Assembly: GCA_034008185.1 (NCBI GenBank)
Contig: CM067087.1
Location: forward strand, 47,474,090-47,538,089
Source: Gorsachius magnificus
Taxonomy: Eukaryota > Chordata > Aves > Pelecaniformes > Ardeidae
Length of the DNA stretch: 64,000 bases
Direction: 5' to 3'
Positions 10,824 through 22,423 of this stretch are shown here, piece after piece. The notes beneath the pieces are model-generated. The model made no database searches. It was not told the origin of the DNA and worked only from the letters and a program-made list of their open reading frames with translations. The translations under genes and the position numbers were made by a program. Numbering within the stretch: position 1 is the first letter of the stretch; the number at the start of each line of letters is the position of its first letter.

Positions 10824-13147
10824 TACTTTATCCCAATGCTTTTATTATCCGAAAGCTTCAAAAACCTTCCCTGTCCATGGAGAGGAAAGATGACCAAGTA
10901 AAACACAAGGATGTAAATCTTGGGGGAAGAAAAAAAAAAAAGAGATTAATTTAAAGAGCAGATGAACATAAGAGATGATAAAGTTCATGTCTGTAGGCTG
11001 CTTTTGCTGACCCTGCACCCTGGTTTCAGGGACCCGTGGTTTCCTACAGCCCCACGGAGCGCCCCGCGGCGCTGCCGGACCACGTCCTGCGGCTCATTCT
11101 GCAAGCAGCATTTTGATCATCCCGTCTTCAGATGACAGAAAAAATCGGACGAGCTATTCCAACCCAGGCCCCTGCTGATGGAGGTGACTTTTCACATTGG
11201 ACCAAGTGCCAGGTGCCATGTTTTGGGCAAGCTGCTGTCATGCCCAGCTGATCCACCCTGCTAGATCTGCTGTCAGCACCAAGGGCTCGGAGGGGGGACC
11301 CAAACACTAAGATCCATTCGGCTGCTCCTTTGTGGTGTTGATCCCCATGTTGGAGCCATGGAAAACTACAGAAGGAAAAAGCCCTCCAGGAGATGTGAAG
11401 GGTTACTGTGCACTGGCAAGGAGAGATGAGCTAAGACATGGAGGAAAGCAATTTTCTATGCAGAACGGAGTGAAGCTCCCTCCTGTAAAATGCTGTGGCT
11501 CGGGATGTCTCTGTGTACCAGCCCACAGCTCCCAGCCAGTTCCAACAGGAACCACCTTGGGTGCACGCTGGGTGCCACTCTCCACCCAGTTGGCATTTTC
11601 ACCTGGGGTGCCAGGCGGCCAGCACAGGGGTTTAACTCCTGTGGAAGTTACACAGGAGCTTCAGGATCAGCTGTGCTGATTTTTCCTCCGCTGCTACGAG
11701 CCTCTTGCACGACACCATGCCTCCAGTGCCCAGCATGGACCTCCACTTGCTGCCTGGCTCCTGGCCCCTGTGGGGTGTTCCTGCTTCCCAGGCACCCGCT
11801 CCTGGAGCTTTTCCACCCGTGGTCTCCTCCGCAGCCGGTGCAGAGACGTAGGCAGCCCTGTAAGATGATTTAAATGTCCAGTTGGCTGAACTGCCCTGGG
11901 GAATTGCCTTCCTTCTCTCTTCCCTGACAGTACGTGGAGCATCCCGGTGCAACACCCCGGTTCGGGTGCGGGAGGTGGGGTGGTTGGGTCCCAGCTCAGG
12001 TATTTCCCAACCGTCCCATTCCCTTCATCGTGAACTTTTCTATCTTTTTTTTTTTTTTTTTTTTTAAAGACACTGCTGTTGCTGACTCCACAAAGGTCTC
12101 TGCAACATAATGAGAGAACTTTTCTAATGACTCAGAGATTTCTAAATTAAATGTAAAATGTTTATTGCGGAGATGCACAGCCATACATTATGCATTACTG
12201 TTTCAATACAATAACCTAATTCTGGTAGAAATTATCCATGTGAGCTGCAATCAATTTTAGCTGCTGCTCTTTGCGTGCTCGACAATCTGGTCATTCGGCT
12301 GTGGAAAAGTGCTTTTACTTGATTACTTACACTGTTGATAATCGCTGTGGCTTTTGGCAGCGCCGGGACGTTATTTCACTCCCTGAAATTGCCAACTCTA
12401 TTTGCGGAGGGACCGGGCGCAGCTGCGGCTGCTCTGCCAAACCCCCGTGGCTTCACCCGATGCCCAGGAATGCGCAAACTCCAGCACAACCCTTGAAAAC
12501 TCGGCTTAACAGCACGAGTGAAAGGCGTCGTCCTCTTGCAATTGCCCCTTGCCATGGCCCATGGCCATTGGAACAGCAGCAATTGTCGTTTCGCCAATGC
12601 ACCCCCAAAATCCTCCGTTCCCTTTGCCGGGTGGGCTTCAACATTCACCCGTGTCCCGTGGGTTTTGCTTTGTCTCCAAAGTGAGCGTGGCAGGGCAGCA
12701 ATGGGGCGGTGGAAGGCTGTGCTGCGCAGGACTCAAAAATAAAAGTGTTTTCTTCGTTTTGTGTGATAAAAAAAAAATCCCAAAGGGGAGAGAAATGCTG
12801 AAATATGAAGCTCGCAGTTGGGACGTGAAGAATCAGAGGCACACATTCCCTGTGACTACGCTCGGGCGGCTATCGTACTACTATCTTTGCTCCTCAGTTT
12901 CCTCAGCTTCAATACCAGAGAAGGATGCCAAAAATAGCCATGAGCCTAAATGCTGAGTTACCCCCCTGTGCTCAGGCTCCCGCAGGCTCTGCCAGGCGAA
13001 GCAGGGTCCCCTCCCTGGGCAGGACAGCGATGCCACCCCGCTGCGCTCCTCGCGGGAGCTCTTGCTCACACCGTCGTGACTTGGGAAAGCTCCGGCCGGG
13101 GTCTGGCAGCCTGGGGGCACCAGGTACAGCAGCAGCTTGACCAAGAG
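10824..13147. other. Unique stretch, no gene seen
   Basis: A T run of over 20 bases lies at about 12044-12065 and shorter A runs at 10928-10940 and 12767-12776. The part 12100-12300 is AT-rich. A short palindrome (gccatggcccatggc) is at 12551-12565. No frame here resembles a known protein. Confidence 0.5.
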
Positions 13148-13213
13148 TCGGGGGGTTGGACTAGATGATCTCTAGGGGTTCCTTCCAACCCAAAACATTC
13201 TATGATTCTATGA
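13148..13213 (+). mobile_element. CR1 LINE 3' tail, ~65 bp
   Basis: A very short CR1 end: 'gggttggactagatgatctc', 'ccttccaacccaaaacattc' and a terminal ATTCTATGATTCTATGA. It is severely 5'-truncated and non-coding. Confidence 0.92.
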
Positions 13214-13329
13214 AAAGGCTTGGTCCTGCCCCCAAAGAGCCTACAGACCGCCCTGGCCATAGCCCGCAGAAGATGCGGGTCCCGGTGCTGACCCCGCTGC
13301 AGGAGCAAACCCCCTGATGTTAACCCGAG

Positions 13330-13873
13330 GTGTAAAATGAGACCCCACCTGGAGTACTGGGTCCAGTTCTGGACTCCCCAGTTCAAGAAAGATGAGGAAC
13401 TACTGGAGAGAGTCCAGAGGAGGGCAACAAGGATGATAAAGGGACTGGAGCATCTCCCCTAGGAGGAAAGGCTGAGGGAGCTGGGCTTGTTCAGCCTGGA
13501 GAAGAGAAGGCTGAGAGGGGATCTCATCAACACGTACAAATATCTCAAGGGTGGGGGTCACCAGGACGGAGCCAGACTCTTCCCAGTGGTGTCCAGCGCC
13601 AGGACAAGGGGCAATGGGCACAACCTGAAGCAGAAGAGGTTCCAGTTGAACGGGAGGAAGAACTTGTTGACTGTGAGGGTGCCTGAGCCCTGGCCCAGGC
13701 TGCCCAGGGGGGCTGTGGAGTCTCCTTCTCTGGAGATATTCAACCCCCGCCTGGATGAAGTCCTGTGTAACATGCTCTAGGAGAACCTGCTTTAGCAGGG
13801 GGGGTTGAACTAGATGATCTCCCAAGGTCCCTTCCAACCCTTGCCATTCTGGGATTCTGTGTGTTTCTGTGTG
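13330..13873 (+). mobile_element. CR1 LINE with ORF2 C-terminal frame, one internal stop
   Basis: The longest readable CR1 coding remnant in the window. The frame runs from about 13337 through [20 protein letters not shown] and [15 protein letters not shown], hits a TAG at 13460, and stays open from 13463 to 13780, where it covers the ORF2 C-terminus (FSLEKRRLRGD, GHNLKQKRFQLN, VESPSLEIFNPRLDEVL). The tail is of the ATTCTGTG type (ctgggattctgtgtgtttct). The RT active site and endonuclease lie upstream of the truncation and are absent. The stop is probably a point change in a tyrosine codon, since tyrosine is usual at that place in related copies. Confidence 0.93.
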
Positions 13874-14109
13874 ACTTTAATGTCAGGACGTCTAAATCAG
13901 GGAGACGGGCGAGCGAGAGCCGGCGTTCATCGCTACCAGCTCTGGGCTGATTTATTTGGCATGGGAGCAGCAGTAGCGGTTTACGCCTCCTAGCGCAGAT
14001 TACAAGATAAATCTGGCCTTCAATGGGACCCATCGGTGACTGACACTGGCAGAGCCTTTAAATCACTGCGGCTGCCTGCATACAGCCATGCGCCCGGTTT
14101 GGCCCCGTG
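13874..14109. other. Short unique stretch, nothing recognised
   Basis: No gene or repeat is seen between the CR1 tail and the possible old repeat at 14110. Confidence 0.4.
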
Positions 14110-14165
14110 GGTCAGGTCTCTTTTTGGCTGGTGTAAATCAGCACGGCGTGGATTGAGACGTGGTG
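14110..14165 (+). repeat. Possible ancient 'ctggtgtaaatcagc' repeat fragment
   Basis: The stretch around 'ggctggtgtaaatcagcacg' resembles an old interspersed repeat of reptile and bird genomes that carries 'agctggtgtaaatcagcgta'. Only about 50 bases are comparable and the family is uncertain. Confidence 0.35.
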
Positions 14166-17100
14166 TCAGGTTTGAGCGCCGGCCTCGTTTTTATTTAAGT
14201 GTCGGCATGGTAATTCCAGCTCAGAGGGACACCCGAGGGCTGCAGCCCTGCTCCTCTTGAAGCGCCGGCTTTTGCCGCGTGGGATCTACTTTCAGGGTGA
14301 AAGCTTTAGGTATCGGCTAAAAGTCTCCGAGTGGGTGCCACGCGGATGCCCCCTTCCAGACCCACCTCACGCTGCCGAGGCGCATCCATACAAAGACAAA
14401 CGTCCTCCTCAGCACTGATTTCAGTTATTAATATGCTCCAAAAACTTTTCCGCTGACTTTGATGCTATGGCCAGATTGTCAGCCCGTAGAAGCTGGCCTG
14501 GGCTCCCTGAAAGCACCAACACTCTTTGCTCCTGGAGATGATTTGGTCTTGCCTGGGTAAACTCTCCAGCATTAAGGTCGTGAAGACTTGCAAACGGGAG
14601 ATGAGATGTCCTCACCGTGCTCCAACAGGCGCCCATCTCTTCTGATGGACATCCCGATGCCCAGATTGGGCATCGCTGCCAGACCTGCCCTGCCATGCCA
14701 GCCAGGACTACCCTTGTGCTCTCACTGGTGGGACTGGCTTCATCTCCCCATGAGCGTGGGGGACCAAGCCTGCAGAGCTTGCAGGGCTCTCGCCTGCCCC
14801 GTCCCTGGAGCCGATCCTTGGCCAAGCATCGCTGTTTGACATCGTGGGAGAGTAAGCGTGTGTATATCCCCTATCAGCATCATACCCAGACCATAAGGTC
14901 ATTTCTAGACAGGTTTTATCTGGACAAATTATACCATAAAAGGAATAATCCCACTGAGGTGCAATATGTCATAAAAACAACCTCATTTTGAAATTAATTG
15001 TATTTTGCTTTTCTTAGCATTTTGCGTGGTGCGGGACACACCAGACTGCGTGGCAATGGTCCATGGTCTGGGCTGGCGAGGAAAAAGGAAAACACCAGCT
15101 CATTTCGCTGCCTCTCACAGCCACTGCTTGTCCTGCCGAGAGCCTGGCCCAGGCAGCCCCGGCTGTGCTCCCTCCATTCTCATCTCCATTTCTGCATGTT
15201 TCATGTGGCCAGTCGGCCGCCAGACTCTTCAGTTCCACCCAGTGATGGGTCAGCGTGGGTTACCCAGGGGAAGGCACCCCCTTGCTGTATGGCTGGGTGC
15301 CCACCCGCTCCCCAGCCTGGCAGAGCCCACGCTTGCTTGTGGGGCTTTGGTTGGGGTGCGAACACACGTCAAGGGTGCAGCCATCACGGGCGGTCACTGA
15401 AGTCACCACCAGTGAAAGGGGTCCACGGCAGTTTTGAGGACTATTGCATCTTCTGTAAGAGGCCAGCAGCCCTGGAGACAACTGACAATCAGGGGCCCGA
15501 GCCTCTGGTACCTCCATGGTGGACATGGCATGAAGCCCAAGGCAATTAGACAGCAAAGGAGACCTTGTTTCACAGCTTCTTCACGGCTTCAAGAAATGAA
15601 AGCTAAAGCCAAACAGCATTGCTGTTCCTCCTTGGGTTTGGTCAGAGAGGCTGGTGAAGCTGGAGCACCTTTACAAGTGGAAGGAGATATCCCGTGGGCT
15701 TGGGGTGCGTGCATTTATTTATTTAGCCTTCATTCTCGAGGAATTCGCTTTGCAGTACTTTTGATAAACACCCATTTAAAGCAGAGTTTTCTACAGTTGC
15801 AGATGAGCTTTGTAGCTTCCGTTACCATCCCGATTAGAGCCCTGAGGGCAGAGCATCAGCTGGTGCCGCAGGACCTGGCCCCACTGATGGGCCTGACGGC
15901 AATTAGCAACTCTATCTCCTCATGGATCTCAGTAGCTAGATGGCACTGAAGGTATTTTGTGGCATCTACTGTCTCAGGTATGGCAAAGAGATGACTAATT
16001 TGCCTGTGAGTGGTAAATAATTGCAGAAATTAGTATTATTCATTTTCTGTTTGTCGGACCAAGTTCTGGCTGCTACTGGAGCTGTCTCAGGTGGGCGTTG
16101 TGACTACAGTAACGCCTCAATGTGATAAGCACCTCAGCCCCCTCGCTACCCAGCCCATCACATCCCAGCTCCACAGGCCCCCAGTGGGAGAACTGGTGCT
16201 AACACATGCTGGTCCCCTACTGCAGATGGGGGCTGCTGGAGATGCCCCGTGGGCACGAGATAAGGCAAACACAAGATGTGGAGGGGTTTAGAGGAAGAGT
16301 AAGAGAAGGTTCAAAAAGGCTGGGGGGGGTGGACAGAAGAAAGAAGAAACCACTGTCTCTGGGGTTGTTTATAATTTGTGACTGCCTTGGCACAGGGCTT
16401 TCATTCTTCACCACCAAGGGGAGTTGCCAAACTGGGGAGCAGCTCTGGATTTCAGAGTCTCACGATTTCATCTCCTTGGCTGCTGGTACGAAACGGTAGT
16501 GCTCCAGGACCCTGATTTATTTTATGATTCAGGCAGAAAGTTCTCAGTCAGAATCACAAAATCATTCTAGCTCCAACAACACGTGCGGTGATTCAAGACC
16601 GTTTCTCACCCACATTAGTGCTTCCCGCGCTGCTCCACTGACTCCACCATGGTTCTCCACAGAGTTCCTCCAGCTTCGGAATTGCCTTTTGGCACCGCTC
16701 CTGGTGAATGGGAATAGGAAGCTGGATCATTTCACTAATAATCTTATTTCCAGTTTGTTCCAATTATGTTTCTTTTCCAGCGGGTGTTAAGCGGTTGTTT
16801 TGCTCTCCCCAGTCTCGCTGGTAAAACCTGTGCATGCATTCGTGTGTATGAGGGCTCTGCGGAGAAATAGCGGAGCCGTTGCCCCTCTCACTGCAGACGC
16901 ATCCATTCCACCCGGCCTCATGCTGGTTTGGGGGGGGGGGGGGGGCGCACCCTGGCACTGGAAGAGCTGGGAGGCTGCAGCGGGGGTGGCCAAGGGGCTG
17001 CCGGGGCCACGCCGTGCCATGCCGGTGGTGTCCCCTGCAAGCAAAGCCCATGGCAAACCCCCGCGCAGAAGGCAAGGGCAGCAGATGGGATGTGTAGAAA

Positions 17101-17920
17101 TGAGGTTGACCTCTAGCTAAGCCCACACAGCTTTTTGGGGGGTTGCTTTAGTCCCCACCTGAGAGCCCATTTTCCCCTCAGACCGGTGCTCAGGTGAGCA
17201 ACCAGCAGGACCGCCATGTGGGGAAGGGACAGGGACGCCTTTTCCTGATATCCTGCTGATTTGGAGGATCTTTCAGAGCTGCCTGGGTGGATCCAGATGC
17301 CTGGCAGGCGATGCTCCTGACCTACTTGACGGTGCAGAGGAGTAGTAGGAAGGAGGAAGAGGGTTACATTGCTGCATAAAAGGAGCTGTGCATCCAATTG
17401 ACCTAATTTTGGTCTTCCTTGTGCTGTTTTAACTCCACTGGCTTCAGCAAAGGAGTGCTGACTTGCACCAGAAGCTGACCCCATTCCCATGGCCTGCTCT
17501 CGCCATGGTGACATTGCTGTCATCCACCGCCCCGCTTTCCCTCCATCCAGGTTTCTGCAGGAGCACAGGACGACGGGAGCACGATGGGTCCAAATGTGGA
17601 TGCAGCCATGTTGGGGCGCAGGGCAACAGGAGCTGGGCAGCCGCGCGGAGCTTTTGCAGTTGGGTGGCTCTCACCCGAGTTTTCCTATCTCCTTAATCTA
17701 CAGAGCCAAATCATAGTGGGAGACCCCACTGTGGGTTATCCAGGCTGCGAGTCAATGCAAGGGCAAGGCTGAATGGGTGGGAGGGGTTGCCCAGTCCCAG
17801 CCTGCTGCGGTTCTGTCCCCTCCTGGCACCCCAGGCCACCACCCCGGCTGCAGGTCCTGTGTCTGGATGTGGCACCTCAGCGATGGCGAAGGACCTGGCG
17901 AGGTGAACCTTTTTTTAGCT
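14166..17920. other. Unique stretch, no gene seen
   Basis: A 16-base G run lies at 16930-16945. The longest frames (14998-15549, 183 codons; 15434-15949, 171 codons, both plus) overlap each other, lack any recognisable domain and are not flanked by clear exon signals. The AT-rich parts at about 14860-15010 and 15930-16060 could be conserved noncoding DNA, but nothing in the sequence proves it. Confidence 0.5.
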
Positions 17921-18687
17921 AACCTTGGGGGAAGGGACCCTAGAGGCCACCAGTGCCAACCACCCCGCAGAGCCTGGACCTTGGAATCCAGATCAGGTTG
18001 CTCACAGCCCCGGCCACTGGCCTGAATGGTCCAGGGATTGGGCCTCCACCCCTCTCTGGGCAACCCCTCCAGGTTTCACACCTACACTGGAAAGAATTTC
18101 CTCCTTAGATCAGTCTAACCTACCCTGCTTCAGTTTAAAAGCATCCCCCTTGTCCTGTCCCAAGCTGGCCTCTAAAAAGCTTGTCCCCCCCTTTCCTCTG
18201 GGCCCCCTTGAAGCCCTGACCGGCCACACTCAGCTCTGCCCGCAGCCTCCTCTGCTCCAGGCTGAACACCCCCAACTCTCCCAGCCTGGCTTCACTTGGC
18301 CTTGTTGAACCTCATGAGGCTCACACAGGCCCACCTCTCCAGCCTGTCCAGGTCTCTCTGGATGACATCCCATCCTTCTGGTGTGTCAACCGCACCACTC
18401 AGTTTGGTGTCATACACAAACTTGCTGAGGGTGCACTTGATCTCGCTAAGTCATTGACAAAAACATTAAACAGCACCGGTCCCAGTACAGACCCCTGAGG
18501 GACACCACTCATCACCAGTCTCCATTCAGACATCAAGCCATTGACCACTACCCTCTGGACCTCCCCGCCTACAGCAGCTTTGGAACCGTGTGGCCTGCAC
18601 CAGGGGAGCCACGGTGCTGCAGCTTGTTAATTAACTCACCACAATTAACTGCATCAAAAGCTTTCTTCAGGTCAGGCAAAATAGCTC
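17921..18687 (-). mobile_element. Long, indel-rich CR1 LINE fragment
   Basis: About 765 bp of CR1 on the minus strand, the longest copy here. Its 3' half (17921-18250) matches the 5666 and 24427 copies but lacks single bases at many places, often in short runs of the same base (for example 'gtccagggattgggcctcca' where sister copies have gtcccagggatggggcctcca). The 5' half (from about 18290) matches a deeper CR1 segment containing 'acacccctgagggacacc'-like and 'tcaccagtctccattcagac' sequence, seen as 'cagacccctgagggacacca' at about 18488. The terminal ATTCTATG tail is missing. Confidence 0.88.
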
Positions 18688-21639
18688 CTCACATCTCCCT
18701 TCGACGGAAGCAGCAAGGGTGGTGGCGGTGGGCACCAGCACCACATTAAACCTGCCGGAGCGGGCACCACTTCCAGGTCCTGAGCACCCATGTTTGTAAT
18801 CACAGATAAACCACGGCAGGCAAAACAGCACTGCTCTGCTAATACCATCAGGCACCCGCCGATAAACAGGCCAGAGGAGTCCAGCTGGAGCAGCTGCTAA
18901 TTCTTTGGGACCATTTCCCTGTTATTTTCAGGGAATAGCAGCACAAGGTACACAGGGAACATCAGCAAGCAGCAGCAAACCCAAGAACATCTCCCTGCCT
19001 TTGCTTTTATCTAAAAACTGCTGAGTCAGATCAGCTAGTTCAGGTTGGGCTCGTTGGGTGGATTGGAATGAAAACACCTGTGAAAAACATCGGAAGGAGA
19101 GAAGCATGCTTTATGGCTGAATGGTAAGGGTTTGAAGCAGAGGAAAGGAGAACAAAAGCCTTGAAAGGGAAACAAAAGCCTTGAATAAAGGTATTCCAAG
19201 TAACGGGAAAAAGTAAACAAGGAGCACTCAAAGCCATTGGTTTTTCACTGCTCCATGTCAGCCCTGGCTCCCCCCTTCCAGCATGCCCAGCCTCAGGCAG
19301 CTCAGTAAACAGAAATTTTTTACCCGGTCTCAGGGTCCAGCTCCTCGGGCCAGTTTGACCTTGGCTGGGATGGCAACGGAGCTGGCGGTGGCTGAGAAAG
19401 GACACGGGATCCGATGTTTCACGATTACATGGAGGCTTAGCTACCTCAGGGTCACCGGCCGTCAGGGATGAGGTTTCTGGCTTGAGCAGCCTCATTTTAC
19501 AGCTCCTTGTGTTGTTCTCCACTTACAAAGCAGGTGAGCGTCACCGTCTCCATCTCACGTGGTCGGTCTGACCTCCAGCTGGCGATGGAGCCAACCAAAC
19601 CGGCGGAGAAACGGAGAGGAGCGTTGGGTGCCAGTCCAGCACACCCTTATGGCCTTCCTCTACGTGTCCGCGCAGGTATCGTGAGTGCCTGGGGTCAGAC
19701 ACTTCCAGGATGTAAATGCCCAATTTTAGGGGTTTTTAGGAGAAATCTGCCCTCCCACCACTTCGACCCTTGCCTGAAACCATCCCCGTTTGCCTGTTGC
19801 AGAAATACTGCAAAATGCAACCCTTGTTGGCGCTATCCCGTGCTGCCAAAATTCAGGTAAAAAGTAAAATTCAGGTAAAACAGGCCAGGAATGAGAAATG
19901 CTTCTGCTTTCTGAGCCCTGCACCTCGAGGACGAGACCAAGCCAGCTTGCGTGGGGCGAAGGGAGGATGCTTCGGTGCTGCACCACCAGCTTGCAAGGCG
20001 TCCCTCTATTTCCCGGCCACATCCGCTTGTCCTGGTTGAGAAAGGCAGAGTTTTAAATGCTTTATCTCACACAGCTATGCAACGGCAACCCGGGGATCTC
20101 AAAGCGCCCTCGTCCCCCAAAGAAACCCTGAGGAGTGCAGGAAGCTGCACTCATGCCGGTCCCCCACGGGAACGGTGATAAAATTCAGATTTCGCAAGAG
20201 CCCTGAATCGTTGGAGCCGGTCATTGGGAGTGAAAATAAACAAAAGGGATTTCTGCCCTCCGCACCTCGCCCAAATAAAACAGGCGGCCGGGGCTGGGCG
20301 TACGCTGAGATCGGCTCGCAGGAGTTTGTTACTGCTGGCAGCAAGCTCTGCGAATGCCTTAAAATATCTGCGGGGGTTTTCTGGAGCAGCTCTGCATCCT
20401 TTTGGGATTGGGCGAATTTTATGGCTCTAATCAGACGCCTCCATTACTCATTTCTGCTCTTTCTACCCAAAATGTCTGACAAGTTCAGCCGCTAAAGGCA
20501 ATCTGTAAAAACCAGGGCCTGAACTGTCAGCTCGCCCGAGTTCCGCCTCGTCGTCGCTAACGAGAGATGGGGTTGTGCTGACAGCCGCCGGCTGGCCGGG
20601 ACGGAGAGGGAAAGGAGAGCTGCAGCGATAAACTCCTCAATTTAAAGCGATGTTTGTCTGTGTTACCCACGGCTCTGGCTCTGACAGCCTTTGCAGAGTT
20701 GAGAGAGACACCGGGAGGGAGGGAAAACCCCAAAATAATCCTTCCCCCTGCCTGGTTTTCAGACGTCTGCTCTGTAGCATTCATTTTTTAATGTTAATGC
20801 GCTACGGTTTAATGTTCTGCCGATTAAATTAAACGGCTGCGCTGACCTCCCGGCTCCCGCGCCGTGACGTGGGAGGGGTGAAGCGGGAATGGAGATTTGC
20901 CGGGATATTGAGAGGAAGTGTTTGAGCTGGCCCGGAGGGGTTGTCCTCTCCCCTATGTAGCTTCTCAGGGAATTTTGCAGGAATTCCTCAGGAAATCAGG
21001 GAATGGAAAACTTCCGTCAATAATGGGGTGGGGGGATTTTGGTTCCTACACAGGCTGAATTTTAATATTACTGTGAAAAAGGAGGATCTGGCTCCACACG
21101 GCCCAGACGGTGGGTGTTTGGGGGGGTCAGGCTCTACCTACCCAGGGTGGGTTTATCCCGAAGGACCCCCCTGGATGGGAGAAGTCAAAAGCCCGGTTCC
21201 CACGGGGCATCTCCAAACCCCTCCATGTGCCAGTGGCACACGGGGCTGAGGCTGCCCAGGTCCTTGGGCGTGCAGACGCATGGGGCACGTCCAGCCAGAG
21301 CCGTACCTGCACCTCCACCGACGACGAAAAAACTGGTCCCCAGGGGGGCCAGACAGGCCTATTTCATAAGCACTAAGTCAACGTGCTGGAGTCTCCTGCA
21401 GGACTGCCTCTCTGGGAGACCATACACCCACTGCAGGAGTAATTTTACTAATAGAATTAAAAAAACAAATGTTTTGCAAAAAAAAAAAAAAAAAAGACAG
21501 ATGATCTACAAATAAATAACCTCTCAATATAAACACAGCACGGAAAATTCATTAAGTGCCTTTTAAAAGCATTGAATTTGACTTAGCAGATCTTTTTCAG
21601 ATGTTCCTCTCGAGCAAACCTAAACATCAAATAATAATT
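18688..21639. other. Unique stretch, no gene seen
   Basis: A short local duplication of 'aacaaaagccttgaa' lies at about 19151-19184 and another of 'aaattcaggtaaaa' at about 19850-19880. An A run of about 19 is at 21478-21496. CpG is locally frequent at 20280-20320 and 20530-20600. No frame matches a known protein. Confidence 0.5.
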
Positions 21640-21760
21640 GTGTAAAGGCAAGTGCTATCATAATAATAATAACGCCGAAAATGCATTATGCATCTTTTCC
21701 TTTGATGCAAATCTCTGTGCCTTGATGAAATGTTCATTATCAGTGCTTTCCCCCTATAGT
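21640..21760. promoter_or_regulatory. AT-rich patch with octamer sites, possible enhancer
   Basis: This patch contains a consensus POU octamer ATGCAAAT at 21705-21712 and a repeated ATGCAT T ATGCAT at 21681-21693, within a low-CpG, AT-rich stretch. Clusters like this are common in conserved vertebrate enhancers, but conservation cannot be judged from one sequence. Confidence 0.2.
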
Positions 21761-22225
21761 GGAAGAAAAGAAACCAAGGCTTTAGAGCCCGAGTGCTTCA
21801 GCGTGCGTGGCAGAGAACGGGGCCGGCGGGGCACTGTTTCTGATCGACTGATGGTATAAAACTGTCCTTCATGTTCCCGGAAAAACTCGTGCTATTATTT
21901 ATTTGAAATTAAAACCAACACAGAAAAAAATTCCTGGTTTATAACAGATTTGGCTAATGTTCTGTTTTCTTGCAATTTGTATTAATAATGGTTGCTCTCA
22001 TCTTTTAACGCATTGCAATGGTTTCGGCAGGTTTATGGGGTGAGATTGCTGTTATTTCCCTCAGTGAGTGGTTTTATGGAATAACCGTGGAGGTAGATCA
22101 AATTCTGAAATGAAGGAAAACAAAATATAACGCTGGTTCTCACTGCTCGTGTAAGAAGCAAAAAACCAAAAGAGGGTAAAAAAGAGAGGATATATATTTA
22201 AAATCTTAATACAACCAGCCACTGC
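21761..22225. other. AT-rich stretch, no gene seen
   Basis: Mostly AT-rich DNA with no frames longer than about 70 codons and no recognised repeat. It continues the character of the preceding patch up to the CR1 insertion. Confidence 0.4.
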
Positions 22226-22423
22226 TAGGCACTGGAAGGGGCTGCCCAGGGAAGGGGTCGAGTCCCCACCCCTGGAGGGATTTAACAGCCGGGCAGAGGC
22301 GGTGCTGAGGGCCAGGGTTTGGGGGTGGGATGGCAGGGGTAGGGGAACGGTTGGGCTGGGGGAGCTTAAAGGGCTTTGCCAACCTCAACAGGTCTATGAT
22401 TCTATCATTCTGTGATTCTATGA
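22226..22423 (+). mobile_element. CR1 LINE 3' fragment, GC-rich group
   Basis: It starts at 'aggcactggaaggggctgcc', passes through 'aaggggtcgagtccccaccc' and the usual 'gcttaaagggctttgccaac' block, and ends in four tandem tail motifs (tctatgattctatcattctg and gattctatga). It belongs with the copies at 37468, 39961, 41484 and 45301. Confidence 0.94.

Noticed and set aside
12551..12565. Palindrome gccatggcccatggc
   Set aside because: Too short to stand out from chance.
14998..15949. Overlapping plus-strand ORFs of 183 and 171 codons
   Set aside because: They overlap in different frames, and neither peptide looks like a known protein.
16545..16575. Possible minus-strand CR1 tail (tcagaatcacaaaatcattc)
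   Set aside because: Only about 25 bases resemble CR1, and the expected following block is absent.
22226..22423. tRNA-like 'gtcgagtcccc' motif in this and other CR1 copies
   Set aside because: It resembles a B box by chance. The surrounding sequence is CR1 3' end and folds into no cloverleaf.
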